64,000 nt of DNA from Channallabes apus (Eukaryota; Chordata; Actinopteri; Siluriformes; Clariidae), in assembly GCA_030522415.1 (NCBI GenBank), contig CM060104.1, forward strand, positions 11,171,501-11,235,500. The letters run 5' to 3'. A program made the translations under genes and the position numbers. The notes under the pieces were generated by a model. That model did no database searches. It worked only from the letters and a program-made list of their open reading frames with translations, and was not told the origin of the DNA. Numbering within the stretch: position 1 is the stretch's first letter; the number at the start of each line of letters is the position of its first letter. Of this stretch, positions 44,986 through 56,720 are shown in pieces.

Positions 44986-46629
44986 TATTTGCTGATTAAA
45001 CACGGCATTTTTTTAAAAAAGTGAAAGCACGTGCGATGTGAACAGCTTCAATTATTAATCATTAAATGATTATTCAATGCTGGACATAAACAGCTAAAAT
45101 CAAGATGATTATTATACATTTGATTATTATTATCATGTTCTTTTGCTGTTTGGGTTCAGCGTAAAATGATTATTTGAAACTGAAGCGCTTCGTGTAGATT
45201 CATGCCACAAGTAATTTTATCATACAAAGATTATTACGTTGTGCTCGGACCACTGACTCCAAAATTGAAATTTTTACTGTTAAAAATAAAAATGTTTTAC
45301 AAGCCCTTGAGCTGTTGTTTGTCCTGTTTTCTTTAATAATAACAATAGACAGGTAGAAACAGAGAGTCTGTCTAAACAAAATTAATTGCGGCCATTGCAA
45401 AATGTCCCTTTGCGCCACCTGTCGGTCATTTCACAAATTACTTTGAATTGTGACTGATTTATTTTGGCTGTTGCCATTTGGCCGTGACAGAGTGCGGGGC
45501 AGTCATAGACATTCCCCTTGAGTAACCACTGTAGATGAGACTGAATTCTGCTAGTTAATTATAACATAAAAGGTAGGATTTTGAAATCTCATATAAAGGC
45601 TTGTTAGTTTGGTAGTTGTGTTTAGTTTTAATAATTTTATGATTGCTAATTTAGTAATTGTGTTTTACGGGGGAAAAACACTAAGAGTATATGTCTAGCA
45701 GTGACTCTTCTTACATTGTTTTGAATATATTCCCACCCATATATATATATATACAGTACATACAGAACATGGGCCAGTTATAACCAGCTATATTATAATA
45801 TGATATGATTTAAATTCAGAAACAAGCACTGTCATCACAAGAATATGAATAGTCAAAAGCTATTATCCCCTTTTTTAATTGTACTGTATATGGGTCATAA
45901 TATTACGCAAACCAAACCTCATATGAATTTTGTTCCAAGCACAATGCCATTATTTAATTAACAAAAAGAAAAACAAAAAGAAAAAAGGAAAGATGAGTGG
46001 GCCCACCTAGCCGCACTACACAACCTGTGTGCCTTTTGAGCACCTCCAAAAAGCCCTGGGTGCTGATGTCACTAAATTTGGGCTGGGTTTGGTGGCAATC
46101 ATAATGACGCAGGTGCTTGAGCATCATTTGTGTAGGACGTGTGTGCATGTGTGTGTGCGCGCACGTGTGTGTAGGATGTGTTGTGTGTGTTCAGGATGTG
46201 TAGTGGGTGTGTAGTATGTTTGTGTATAGTGTTTATGTAGGATGTTGTAGGGTTTACATAAGAATGACAACGAATGACTGTCGCATTCTCCAGTAATAAA
46301 GGTAGACATTTTAATGTGGACACAATGCCCAATGCATTCTTTATCATAAATATGTAATGTTTAGCTCTGGGTCAGAGAGGTATCGAGGCTTAAACGATTC
46401 GGATTAATTTGATTAACTGAAACAAAATTTATAATGTACACTTTATCGAGTACCCGTCCAGCGCTTACCAGCTCTGCTTATCACGTGGCCAACGATGATA
46501 ACACAAAATCTAGTATTTAGCAATTATGAGCAAGGTAACTTAAGATCTGGGCAAATGTTTAGACTTTACAATACATGACCAAGACAACAGTTCTTTATAA
46601 AGAAATGAGAATTTATTTGACTAATCTAC

Positions 46630-46630
<1 letters not shown>

Positions 46631-46669
<39 letters not shown>
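46631..46669. repeat. (AC)n microsatellite
   Basis: About twenty pure AC units. Confidence 0.97.
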
Positions 46670-46673
<4 letters not shown>

Positions 46674-46777
46674 CAAAAAGTTTGGAAAGTCACAAGAGCA
46701 GAGTCTTTAATCTTAAGGTTTTGTTATGAAACGAGCACCAATTTCAGCAAGGTATGCAGCTTTGTTTGTTTACTTAC

Positions 46778-47181
46778 GTTATGTTTCGTTCTCATCCGTT
46801 GGTTCGCCTCCAGCGAAGGGAATCACGGCGTTGCTGATTGGTTGGTGCGATGTTGTAGAGATGACGTCTTTCGGGAAAGGTCTTTGGTGAGGGGTTGTTT
46901 GCCTGGTTACTGATGGCTGCGATCTGGAACTTCTCCTGAGGGTTTCTTCGTTGTGGAACTTTGGAGTTCTGGCACGAAGTCTCGTTGAGAGCTCTTGAAG
47001 AGCGGTTGACACCAGCAGCAATGGAAGAGGTTGTAGGTTGCATGTTTACTTGACCCGACTGGAAATTCTGCTTAAGCATGCTGTTTTGAACTTTCAAAAT
47101 CAGTCCATCCCACGGGTGTCCAATCGGATCTGGTTGCAGGCCTTTTCCAAACTTCACGTGGTTCCCTCTTTTGTACATACC
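46778..47181 (-). other. Minus-strand open region with splice donor, unknown
   Basis: Two overlapping minus-strand frames (47178-46792, 128 residues; 47021-46779, 80 residues) end at AAC followed by the donor GTAAGT (46777-46772). Neither resembles a family I know; the sequence is rich in Asn, Ser, Gln and Arg. On the same strand CCAATCAGAT and CACGTG lie at about 47222-47205. It may be an untranslated first exon or part of an unrecognised retroelement. Coding status is not supported. Confidence 0.25.
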
Positions 47182-48114
47182 TTAGCCCGATGTTTTGGCG
47201 GTCACGTGGGGCCCATCTGATTGGAGTTTTTAATACCTTTTATAAAGTAATTTTGCATGAGCTCGGTTCATGGTACCAATTTCCCGTGTTCATCAACATT
47301 ATTTGAATGAAGCCAGTTTTAGATTGATATCGAACATTACATATCTTACCCACTCATTCCTTCCTTTATCTAATAAAAGGGTTTGTAAATGCCGATTACA
47401 CCTTTTAAGTTATGCAGAATAATCAAATATACACACAGTAATAAAACATACTGAGTAAATATATATATGATGGTTTAAAGATGGTTTAAAATAGTGCCCA
47501 TGTCGTATGCCTCTTTGTTTATTGAAAGGCATGTGCTCATCCGCAGGTCAATGGATTGTCAAAGTGTGACTTGGAGGTGCCACCCCCCCCCCCCCAAACT
47601 CAGGGTGAAGTTGTTGTGAAGTTGACTTTTTGTTTAACGGATCGCAGATTTGCACCCTTGGGTTTGAGGTTTATTTCGAGGCACTTGGTCTTATGCCTTG
47701 TGAAGTTTCCTGCAGCTTCGTTTTACAGTCGCTCCTTTATGATCGTGGATCAGATAAGATTATCGGGATGGCGACATGCAGGCTGGGAGGAGGGCTCTGG
47801 AATGTGATCAATTAACTGCTCGCTCTCTTTGGGAGCCCTGTTCATTGCTACAATTTGTAGTGTGTTTATTTAGTAGTGTATTTAATAGTCAAAATTGTTC
47901 AGCTCAATGAGATCTAGAAGTTTGACATGCATACATGCAAGTGTGTATGAGAAATGGAGCACAATCTCCTGTGAAGGCCCTGAGCCATGCTCAGGACCCA
48001 GACTCATAGGCATCCTAATGGCAGCTGAATCGAACCTGTGTGCTGAGATTTTAAGGATGCTAAGACCCCCAAAAGGGCCTGGATGTTTGAAAAAAACATA
48101 AAACAATTCATAGT

Positions 48115-48410
48115 CCTTAGAACTCGATTCCCGTCTCTGTGTGCATGGAGTTTGCATGTTCTCCCCATGCTTGGTGGGTTTCCTCCGGGTACACTGGTTT
48201 CCTCCCACTGTCCAAAGACATGAAGATTAGGCTAATTGGTGTTCCCAAATTGACCATAGTGTGTGAATGTGTGTGTGTGTGCTCTGCGATGGATTGGCAT
48301 GTTGTCCAGGGTGTACCCTGCCTCGTGCCCAGAGTCTCCTGGGATAGGCTCCAGGTCCCCGTCACCCTAAATACGGGATAAAGCGGTATAGAAGATGAAT
48401 GAATGAAAGA
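48115..48410 (+). mobile_element. Fish SINE, near full length
   Basis: A B-box-like GAACTCGATTCCCGTC at 48119 is followed by the conserved body (GTTTGCATGTTCTCCCCATG, GGGTTTCCTCCGGGTACAC, GTCCAAAGACATGAAG) and the 3' module (GCGATGGATTGGCATGTTGT, CTCCTGGGATAGGCTCCAGG), ending in (GAAT)n. The A box of the tRNA-like head is degraded. Confidence 0.85.
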
Positions 48411-48639
48411 ACAAGAGGTCCCTCGCACATTTATGACATGAGCGCTATTAAAACAGCATTAACAGAGAGATGACGATGATGTCATAGTCATATCATATTG
48501 TCATAGTGCTTGGGCCTCCTTACTGCTTCCATAGGATTTAAGAGGATAAGTTGCAGCTAGATGCTGTTACTCATCAGCCCTTGAATTAATGCTTATCAGC
48601 ATGTATGCAGACCATTATTAGTGCAGGTCTGGAGCTTTC

Positions 48640-49443
48640 TGGTATGTGATGACACAATGCCAAAAGGGAGAGACATAAGCAGTGGTCTTAGAGAAGCAAT
48701 TGTTTTCACATATCAGTCTTGAAATTTTTGTGAAACAACTTCCAATCAATTTGGAATTGAGTTCTACAGTGAGAAACATTATTCACAAGTGGAAAGCATT
48801 CAAAACGGTTGCCAATCTGCCCAGAAATGGATGTCATATGTGATGTATGTAAATTTCTGAAATAAACTGAAACAATGTTGTAAAGAAGAATCGACCAGAA
48901 CTTCTTGGCAATGATGTAAGAGACAGATAAGGCCATACCGAAAACAATTAATTAATAAAATTAAGGAGTGGCTCAAGAATAAGCACATTAAGGTCATGGA
49001 GTGGGATAGTCAGTCTTCAGACCTTAATCCAATATAAAATTCACAGAGAGTGCTGGAACTTCGAGTTGCCAAGCAACAGACAAGAAACCTTAAACATTTA
49101 TAGAAAATCTGTAAAGAATAGTGGATCAAAATGCATCCCAAGATGTGTGCAAATCTGGTAAACAACTACAAGAAACGTCTTCCCACTGTGCTTTCCAGCA
49201 AGGGTTTGTCTACCAAGTACTAGGTCATGTTTTGCTTGGGGATCAAATACTTATTTCCCTCATTGAAATGCAACTTAATTCATAACTTTGTATCATATGC
49301 TTTTTCTGGATATTTGGTCGATATTCTGTCTTAATCCTTTACCATAAACCTACGGTATGATAAAAATTATAGACCCTTCATTTCTTTATAAGTGGGCAAA
49401 CTTAGAAAATCTGTAGGGGATCAAATACTTATTTCCCCCACTG
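48640..49443 (+). mobile_element. Decayed Tc1-like transposon
   Basis: The right end is GGGGATCAAATACTTATTTC CCCCACTG followed by TA (49444-49445), a common fish Tc1 terminus. Upstream, relics of the transposase can be read ('RNIIHKWKAFKTVANLPRNG', 'SSDLNPI' equivalent near 49010-49035) with an internal deletion that removes the first two catalytic aspartates. The left end was not identified. Confidence 0.75.
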
Positions 49444-49445
49444 TA

Positions 49446-50059
49446 TCTCCTCCTCATGGACTGGACCAGATTTGTCAGTTCTTGCTGTGAAATGGAGGGA
49501 TTGTGTGCTGCTGGTGTGACTCGGGCAGTTGTTCTGTTGGCCATCCTGTACCTGTCACGCAGGTGTGATATTCGGCTGTACCCATCCTGTGCAGGTTTTG
49601 TTACACGTGGTCTTCAACTGCGAGGATGATCAGCTGTCCTTCCTGTCTCCTTGTAGCACTGTCTTAGGCGTCTCATAGTGCGGACAATTTATTGCCCTAG
49701 CCACATCAGCAGTCCTCATGCCTCCCTGCAGCATGCCCCATGCATGTTCACGCAGATGAGCAGGGACCCTGGGCATTGAGTGTCTTTCTTTGGGTGTTTT
49801 TCACAGTCGGTAGACAAGTCTCTTTAGTGTCCTGTGTTTTTAGAACTGTGACCTTAAATGCCTACTTTCTGTAAGCTGTTAAGGTCTTAATGACCATTCC
49901 ACAGGTGAATGTCAATTAATTGATTATGGTTAATTGAACATGCATGGAAAACATTGTTTAAACCCTTTACAATGAAGATCTGTAAAGTTATTTGGATTTT
50001 TACATTATTGTTGAAATACAAACTCCTGAAAAGGGGACGTTTCTTTTTTTGCTGAGTAT
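49446..50059 (-). mobile_element. Tc1/mariner-type fragment, minus strand
   Basis: On the minus strand it starts TACTCAGCAAAAAAAGAAAC GTCCCCTTTT, a terminus found on many fish Tc1/mariner-type repeats, and continues with the known GTCATTAAGACC and CGTGAACATGCATGGGGCAT stretches. No complete transposase; it abuts the preceding Tc1 relic at TA. A short TA run follows at 50057-50076. Confidence 0.6.
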
Positions 50060-50079
50060 ATATATATATATATACAATA

Positions 50080-51636
50080 TGCACAGTATGATTTATTATG
50101 AATTGCACAAATGAATGCTCTATAAAGCATCATTCATTACCCAGATCTGAAAACTAGGCATAGGTGAAGACATGCTACAAAATTATGAATTTAATCTTTC
50201 TGAAATTTTTATCCCCACTGGAAATTGAGTGTGTCCTTGGGTGTACTTGGAAGACACTAGCTGCAGGCTGGAAACAACCTTGGGAAAGGAAAACACAGTG
50301 CTTTCCCCCCCACAAATATTAATGAGGAAGATATTACATGATAACAGGCATAACAAGCCCTGTACAGAGTGAGAAGCAGGAGTTCCACCCAGTCTCACAT
50401 AGAGCTAAGCTAAAATGTTCATATGTATAATTTCTAACATTTACAAAAACTAGACTGGAATGTTTATATAACAACTAAAGTAAGGGCTTTACTGCTTATA
50501 TAAAAATTCTTTTTTTGCTAGCTAATTATAGGTAAAAAACTGCAATCCCTAATTGAAATTCAAAAGGTCACCAAACAAGAAAGGAACTTGACTGCTGGCT
50601 GTTTAGATCTAGTCTTTCATCCTCACACAAATAAATTAAGAGCAAAAAGGAATTACTAAATCAATAACATCAGCATACAATGATGGAAAATACATCAGGT
50701 CCTGAAGGGTCCTTAACTTTATAAATGAATGAATGAAATGTTAAGAAATAATTGATACTGTAGTTCTTAAACAAGCAAACAAAAAGATAAATGCATGAAC
50801 AATCCAACAAGACAGACAGACAAACAAACAACAAACAAAAATCAAGCATCCATAGAAATTGTTTTCAGAAAACAACTAATTTGATTGGAATTGTTTAATC
50901 ATGGCAATATGCAGAAGAAATCAAACAAAAGTGACTGAAAACCAGCTTTACAATGTTAAAACAACTTGAGAGCAGCCATTAATGTACCACTTATAAGAGT
51001 ATGCAAGCAATGAAGTACTATGCCTTCCATGCCAACGCTAATTAAAAAATGCTCCCGTGAAAATTCACTTCTCCTTGTTATATTATATATAAATGCAAAG
51101 TGATACACCAAAATAAAAATAAAAAAATTAAGCCTCAGTTAAAAACATGCTTGCCCACCTCAACCACTTACCTGAATTCTATTAAAACCCTTTCAAAAAA
51201 ATGTGAAAAAGACAGTGATTTTTTTTTCTCAGAAAGCCACTGTTAAAAAGCTTGGTACATTATTGAAAATGTCAACTACTGTTTTTCTAAATGCCTTCAG
51301 AACAGTGCTACGATGTAAACAGTTATTAGAATAACAAGAGTGTCTTAACTGATAAACGTGTTTTATTATTGCACCCTGATATCCAGTCAGCGTACTAAAA
51401 AAGGCACAAGACAAAATAAGTGTAACTCAAACCTATAATATATCAACAGTGACCAGCTAATTCATGTGTGAAAATTGTTCCTCATTTTCCGAGCACCAGT
51501 CATTCATAATTTGAGCCCAGTAATGTTCCTGTACCATCAGTGAAGAAAGGCTCTGATGGCATACTCATTCAGTACATTGAAGCAACCCCAGATCATTCCA
51601 CTACTATATACTGTATATAACTCACTCTCTCTCACT
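50080..51636. other. Non-coding AT-rich stretch, no gene seen
   Basis: Short purine-rich and (GACA)n-like segments (50808-50825), no domain-bearing frames on either strand, no clear repeat boundaries. Confidence 0.6.
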
Positions 51637-51702
51637 CGTTGTTTCTACCGCTTTATGTATTCAGGGTCGCAGGGGGCCTGGAGCCTATCCCAGGAGACTT
51701 AT
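51637..51702 (-). mobile_element. SINE 3' module, minus strand
   Basis: The complement reads AAGTCTCCTGGGATAGGCTC, CAGGCCCCCTGCGACCCTG and AAAGCGGTAGAAAC, the 3' module of the SINE found at 48115-48410. Only about 65 bp remain. Confidence 0.75.
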
Positions 51703-51769
51703 GCGTATACATAATATATGCATGTGACCACAACTGAACTGAAAATAAATGGTTTTTCTCTATCTTCCC

Positions 51770-52560
51770 AAGTGAAAAAAAAAGTATGCTAAGTATATTA
51801 AATCCAAGCATATTTAAGTATGCTTGCAGCAGACTAATGATTAGTATACTTAAAGTTTGCTATTTTGGAACAACTAATTTTGTACTAAGTATATTTAAGT
51901 GTCATGACTCGTGTAGAGAAATCGGACACAGATGCAGGGGGTTCGTCACAAGCTTAAATGAGTCTTTATTTCTTTTTTCTTTCTTTTCTTAATTGATTTT
52001 CTTTTTTAAAAAATAGAGAAAAAAACAAAAACGGAAGTAAACAACAATACACCAAAAAACTGAAACTGGGTTTAGCATCCTCAGGCTGGTTCCACAGGCC
52101 GGCGGACTCGATCACCGACAATCCCTTTAGAAAACACCCACCGTTGTCCCGACAGGTTCACCTCCACTGAGGTTGATCTCTCACTTTAAACAGAAAACTC
52201 ACATTGACAGTTCTGGTTTCTGACCGTGTCCACCACAGTGAACGGACAAGACGCCACGGGTTCGGCTGGCTTAAATAGACACACTCAGGGGTAATACACA
52301 GGTGCACATAATTCGTGATTGGGTGACATAACACATTGACACACTAGGGGGGGACAAAGCGGCGGCTCAGTAGTCCGGAGACCCAGATCTTATTCCCCCG
52401 GACCGTGGTGGTACAGATGTTACATTAAGTTGTAATTAAATTATACAAAAGCACAATTTTAAGTATATTAAGTATACTTTTGTGTGCTAAAGTGGAACAA
52501 CTTTAAGTATACTTAGTACACTTAAACTATACTTAAAGTAAAGTACACTTACAGATTCGA
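51770..52560. repeat. AAGTATACTT-rich repeat, copy 1 (interrupted)
   Basis: 51780-51899 plus 52425-52540 together match 52870-53120, for example GTTTGCTATTTTGGAACAAC and TACAAAAGCACAATT. The 525 bases between are a solo LTR. The unit is rich in AGTATACTTAA-type palindromes; the family is unknown, possibly a non-autonomous DNA transposon. Confidence 0.75.
51900..52424 (-). mobile_element. Solo LTR, same family as 55916-56570
   Basis: 525 bp, TGTCATGACTCG to GATGTTACA, flanked by TTAAG on both sides (51895-51899 and 52425-52429). Its complement starts TGTAACATCTGTACCACCAC and matches the start of the LTR at 55916 through a TATTTAAGCC promoter-like stretch. The related repeat copy at 52870 gives the empty site, confirming the duplication. 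Confidence 0.9.
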
Positions 52561-52689
52561 TTAATATATAGATCTTGTCTGTACAATCAAAACTGAAAGT
52601 GTAATTTAAGTTCTTATTGGCATCATCAGGGGAAAACGCCTCAAAACACATATATGCGTTCGCGGACCTCAGAGGGTTAAAGTAAACTT

Positions 52690-52845
52690 GTATATTTTGT
52701 TCAATTTTCTTATAGTTAAGATATTTATTTATTTATTGCCTCTTTTCTTTTCTTTTTTTGAGGTCACGGCCGGTAGTGTAAGCATTTTACTGCATATCGT
52801 ACTGTGTATGACTGTGTATGTGACAAATACAATTTGATTATATGG
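52690..52845 (+). mobile_element. L2-type LINE 3' tail, plus strand
   Basis: Ends in GCATTTTACTGCATATCGTA CTGTGTATGACTGTGTATGTGAC and AAATACAATTTGATT, the same 3' end as 1289-1037 on the minus strand. No coding part; a 5'-truncated copy. Confidence 0.8.
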
Positions 52846-52854
52846 CTGTGTGTG

Positions 52855-53420
52855 TACTACCCTAGTAAAAAAGAAGTATGTTAAGTATATTAAATCCTAG
52901 CATGCCAAAGCATACTTAAATGTACTTGCAGCCAGACTAATGACTAGTATATTTGAAGTTTGCTATTTTGGAACAACTAATTTTGTACTACAGTAAGTGT
53001 ATTTAAGTTGTAATAAATTAAATTGTACAAAAGCACAATTCTAAGTGTATTAAGTATACTTTTGTGTGCTAACGTGGAATAATGTATACATAGTACACTT
53101 AAAGTATATGGCTGTGTGTGTACTAACGTACATACCTGACAGTAATTAATACAATTTAAGTATATATTTAATGTATTAAAAGTACATTACAGCTATTTTT
53201 TACTGTATTACAAATACATGATTAATATACTATGAGTATATTCTTATTGCAGCAGTAGCATGCTGTTATACTTCTGGTCAATTACAAATACTAAAAAAGT
53301 ACACTTTGTGGTTAATACAAATATACTTTATTACAGTATATCATATAGTACACACAACCTTCTATACTACAGTATTGCAAATGTGTTACCAGTACATTAA
53401 GGTTTAGGATAATTTACAAA
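52855..53420. repeat. AAGTATACTT-rich repeat, copy 2 (uninterrupted)
   Basis: Homologous to copy 1 at 51770-52560 but without the solo LTR: it reads GTGTATTTAAGTTGTAATA where copy 1 carries the insertion. It extends further right to about 53420 with more TATACTT-type motifs. Confidence 0.7.
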
Positions 53421-53879
53421 TGCTAAATGTATTTTCTACACTATAACATGTTTTTGAAAAGCATTACATCAGTAAGTATGAGGCAGATTTTATTCATGAG
53501 TTCAACAGATTGAATTTGCACATGGTTACAAAAAAGCACTACTATAGTTTATTTGTGTTCAACAAAAGTCAGGTTGTCTTACAAACACACAAACTAAAAT
53601 TTAAACTGTTGTGTGAACAAAGACAGACATTAGTATTAGAATATGCTGGTACAGTATTAGGTTAAACCTGGTGTGTTCATTCTAGCTGTTACACAGACAC
53701 TGAAAAGCGAGAGCTCCGGAGCCATTATACCACAGGCAAAGTACATAAGATTTAGCAACAGCACATTAGACAATACATTCTACAAATTACAAATTATCTA
53801 ACAAAAAACGTTAAATTTACCATATGTCGATGAAAATAAAATAATAACGATACGAACTAATGCACGCGATCATGCAGCT

Positions 53880-54060
53880 TCAGCCGTTAATTCAAACTAG
53901 AAGCGGAGAACTAGGGAGCCAATCAGAGAACGGACAGTCCGAATCTGCCCGCCTCCAGTCTCTGATTGGCTGGTGGGGCGCCGATTCTAGTCTCCGGTTG
54001 GCTGGAGTTTACAATACTGTTGCTTTATGACAGTGAGCGGACAGTAGAGTGAGCGAGTGC
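53880..54060. promoter_or_regulatory. CCAAT-rich, GC-rich promoter-like island
   Basis: Within AT-rich surroundings this stretch has AGCCAATCAGAGAACGG, TCTCTGATTGGCTGG and CCGGTTGGCTGGAG, that is three CCAAT-type boxes in both orientations, with CpGs. The first two form an inverted pair. No gene follows on either side, so it may be the promoter of a transposon or a decayed gene. The rest of 53420-54733 shows nothing. Confidence 0.3.
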
Positions 54061-54732
54061 AAGCATTAATTATCTTGAACGGCAAACGTGATTTTCAGCG
54101 CGCAATTGTTATATGCCCTAAACAGTCATAATCATAAGCACATTTCAGTAATGATTGATTACAATAAGTATTCTGAAATTTAAAAAATATATATTTTTGT
54201 GAAATGGATACTGGGAAATGTAGTGACATGTTGTTTATGAATGCAATTGCAAAGAAAATTTCATGCAAACCTTGGATTCTGGAATCTTGTTGGTTAGAAG
54301 ATGGTGATTGTCAGCTCTGAAAGTTCTTGGTGTTTGAATGTTTGAATCGACTAGTGCTCAAAATGTTCTGCACCAAACTGCTTGCACTTACAGTACAGTA
54401 TTTGTGTCAGACGCAAATGCAATTAATAACAGTTGGAGCATCAAACAATTAATTAATGATTACGTTGCCATTTGAAGCGACACTAATAGCCAAAATTTTA
54501 ATATCCACAGAGCCAGTGGTGCTTTAATATGATAGATAAGGATAGGGACTTTTCTGCGAGGGAAAAACATTCAGTAAACTTAAAGTAGGTAAGTGTCTTT
54601 AATGGTGAATGCTGAAAACATGGATGCTTAGGAAAGGATGTTTATTGATGTACAGTGTAAGTGCCATATCGCACTTGTTATGAATTTTTTGTTGTGTTTA
54701 TTTTATTTGCTGTTATTTCATTTATTCTACCT

Positions 54733-55303
54733 TGTTCTATTCAGTAGTAAAGCATTAAGCATTAAGTTTTTTACATAAGCCATAAGCTTTATATTTCTTA
54801 GTCATGCATCATAAGTTGACAATCGTAGGTTGGTCTGTGATGTCATTCTACTATTACATGCATTTGGGTGACTGTGATATGATTGAGAGTTCAGTTTAGA
54901 TGCGGAAGGCTATGGAAACACAAGCTTTTGACCGTAAGCTCGTCAGCTAAGGAGAGCTCCCGGTAAGCTAAGAATGTGAGATACAGCAACTAGGTTGTTG
55001 TAACCATAAGCTCCCGTAAGTGGATATATACAGCAAGAGTGTTGCTATATTCGTAAGCTAAGACTGTAATTTACAAGATACAGCAAACAGGTTGTTGTAA
55101 AAGTCAGAGATTTGCAAGATGCAGCAACTGGTGTCTGTAATCACAGTGGATTTACTCAAGACGACTGTATGAAGTGTTGATTTCTTTGATGCTGACAAAA
55201 TAAACTACAAGAGACAAAGAGATCGGACTTCTGTCGTGTGAGTGAAACTTTAAACCAAAGCTACACGTCAAAACTAGTGAAATAATATGACCGCATCTAC
55301 ATA
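54733..55303 (+). mobile_element. Solo LTR of the BEL/Pao-like element
   Basis: Matches the complement of 23629-24074 over its whole length and adds internal duplications of GTAAGCTAAGA and TACAGCAAC..GGTTGTTGTAA motifs. Runs from TGTTCTATTCA to GCATCTACATA. The flanks TACCT and TACAG are not a clean duplication. It lies directly left of the Gypsy element. Confidence 0.65.
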
Positions 55304-55320
55304 CAGTATTGTGTAAATAC

Positions 55321-55846
55321 TGTCATGATTCACGCCCTGTCTGCTGTCTTTTTTACCACGCTGTCACTTCTCCTCACGTGCCCATGTTTTCCCTAGCCTG
55401 TCATGCGCATTTCCCACGCCCCCATTTCCGCCCCTTCTGCTCACCGGTTTCTCATTTACCCGTGATTAATCCAGCATTTAAGCACACGCGTGACTCTAAA
55501 TGCTGGATTATTGTGTATTTCGTGCTTCAAATTTTCTTGCGTTGTTTTTCCTTTGATTTCTCATTTGATTTCTCGTTTTCCTCAGTTTCTCGTCTCGGAC
55601 TTCATCATTTGGTTTTCGGCTTCTCATCTACGTTTTCGGACTTAACACCTCGCACTTTGATCTCGTGGTTTTCGAATGTCCGCTCTCCCTTTTGACCACG
55701 ACTCCCGCCTTTCGTTTTTTGCTCTAAAGTTTCACCACCTGACAACTGTGTTCCGACCCTGCTTCCACTTTCCGACCACGCCCCCTCCAATTATGCCGCC
55801 ATCTTTCTGCGTTTGGATCCATCACGTTCCGCATCTCCCCGTGACC
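55321..55846 (+). repeat. 5' LTR of the Gypsy element
   Basis: Starts TGTCATGATTCACGCC and ends CCCCGTGACC where the other LTR ends CCCGTGACA. A 14-bp hairpin stem, TAATCCAGCATTTA at 55467-55480 with its complement at 55497-55510, lies in the middle. Thymine-rich TTTCTCGTTTTC-type repeats fill the 3' part. Confidence 0.85.
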
Positions 55847-55865
55847 GAATAATCCAGCCACGATA

Positions 55866-56720
55866 TGGATCTAGCGGATTTTGACCGCATGAGATCGGCT
55901 CTGGAGAGCCAGGGCTGTAACATCGGTACCACCACGGTCCGGGGAAATGAGATCTGGGTCTCCGGACTACTGAGCTGACGCTTTGTCCCCACCTAGTGTG
56001 TCAACGTTGGTATGTCACCCCAATCACAAGAGCACCTACATCTGTGTCCTATCCCCGTGTGTCTCTATTTAAGCCGGTCGAGCCCGTAGCGTCTCGTCCG
56101 TTCACAGTTGTGTTTGTGTGTATGTCACTGTGTGTGTCTTTCTCCCCGCTAAGCGCTCTCGTCTCTCCCTTGCAGCATTAAGCCAGCAGGATCACAGGAA
56201 AGGTGAAAAGACTGAATCTGGTTTTTGTAGTTGAGTTTAAGGAAGCAATCGTGCCCTCCGGGAAGGAGGCACCTGTCGAGCACGGCGGGACGTGCACTTG
56301 GAGATCAACCAGGCAATTCGAGGAACTGGCGCGCTGCCGAGTAACGGGGGAGACTGCTGGGGGCAACCCACACGGGGGCGTGTGGTATTCTTTTTTGTTT
56401 AGTTTTTTGAATAAAGACATATTAAAATCACTTCTTCAGAAAAGAGGAGAAGACGAGACTTTTTGAGTTCCACTGTTGAAATATATCAGCTGATTAATAA
56501 AAAGACGAGTTCTAACGTTCTCCTGCGTCTGAGTCCGCCTTTGCTACACACTTCCGAGCAGAACATGACAAGGGCGCCCTGCTCGGAGCACACCAACAGG
56601 AGCTGCTCACTACTAAGCAGTCGCTTGCCGATGTCACAACCCAGCTCCAAAGGCTCCAACTCTCTCCAGCACAAGGGACGGAAATCCCATCTATCACCCA
56701 CAGAACCCCTTTTGTTGGTC
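55866..56720 (+). pseudogene. Gypsy gag, interrupted by a solo LTR
   Basis: ATG at 55866 starts 'MDLADFDRMRSALESQG', the usual N-terminus of fish Gypsy gag. The frame is cut at 55915 by the nested LTR and continues at 56571 with 'HQQELLTTKQSLADVTTQLQ'. Soon after about 56700 it passes into protease-like sequence ('GNHTERTSLFIMEGSQAM'), so most of gag is deleted. Confidence 0.75.
55916..56570 (+). mobile_element. Solo LTR nested in Gypsy gag
   Basis: 655 bp from TGTAACATCGGTACC to GCAGAACATGACA, flanked by AGGGC (55911-55915 and 56571-56575). A TATTTAAGCC box lies near 56066 and an AATAAA near 56410. It is the same family as 51900-52424 and unrelated to the host element's own LTRs. Confidence 0.9.

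Noticed and set aside
55605..55790. Minus-strand frame also seen at 59008-59235
   Set aside because: Conserved only because both lie in the two LTRs of the same Gypsy element.
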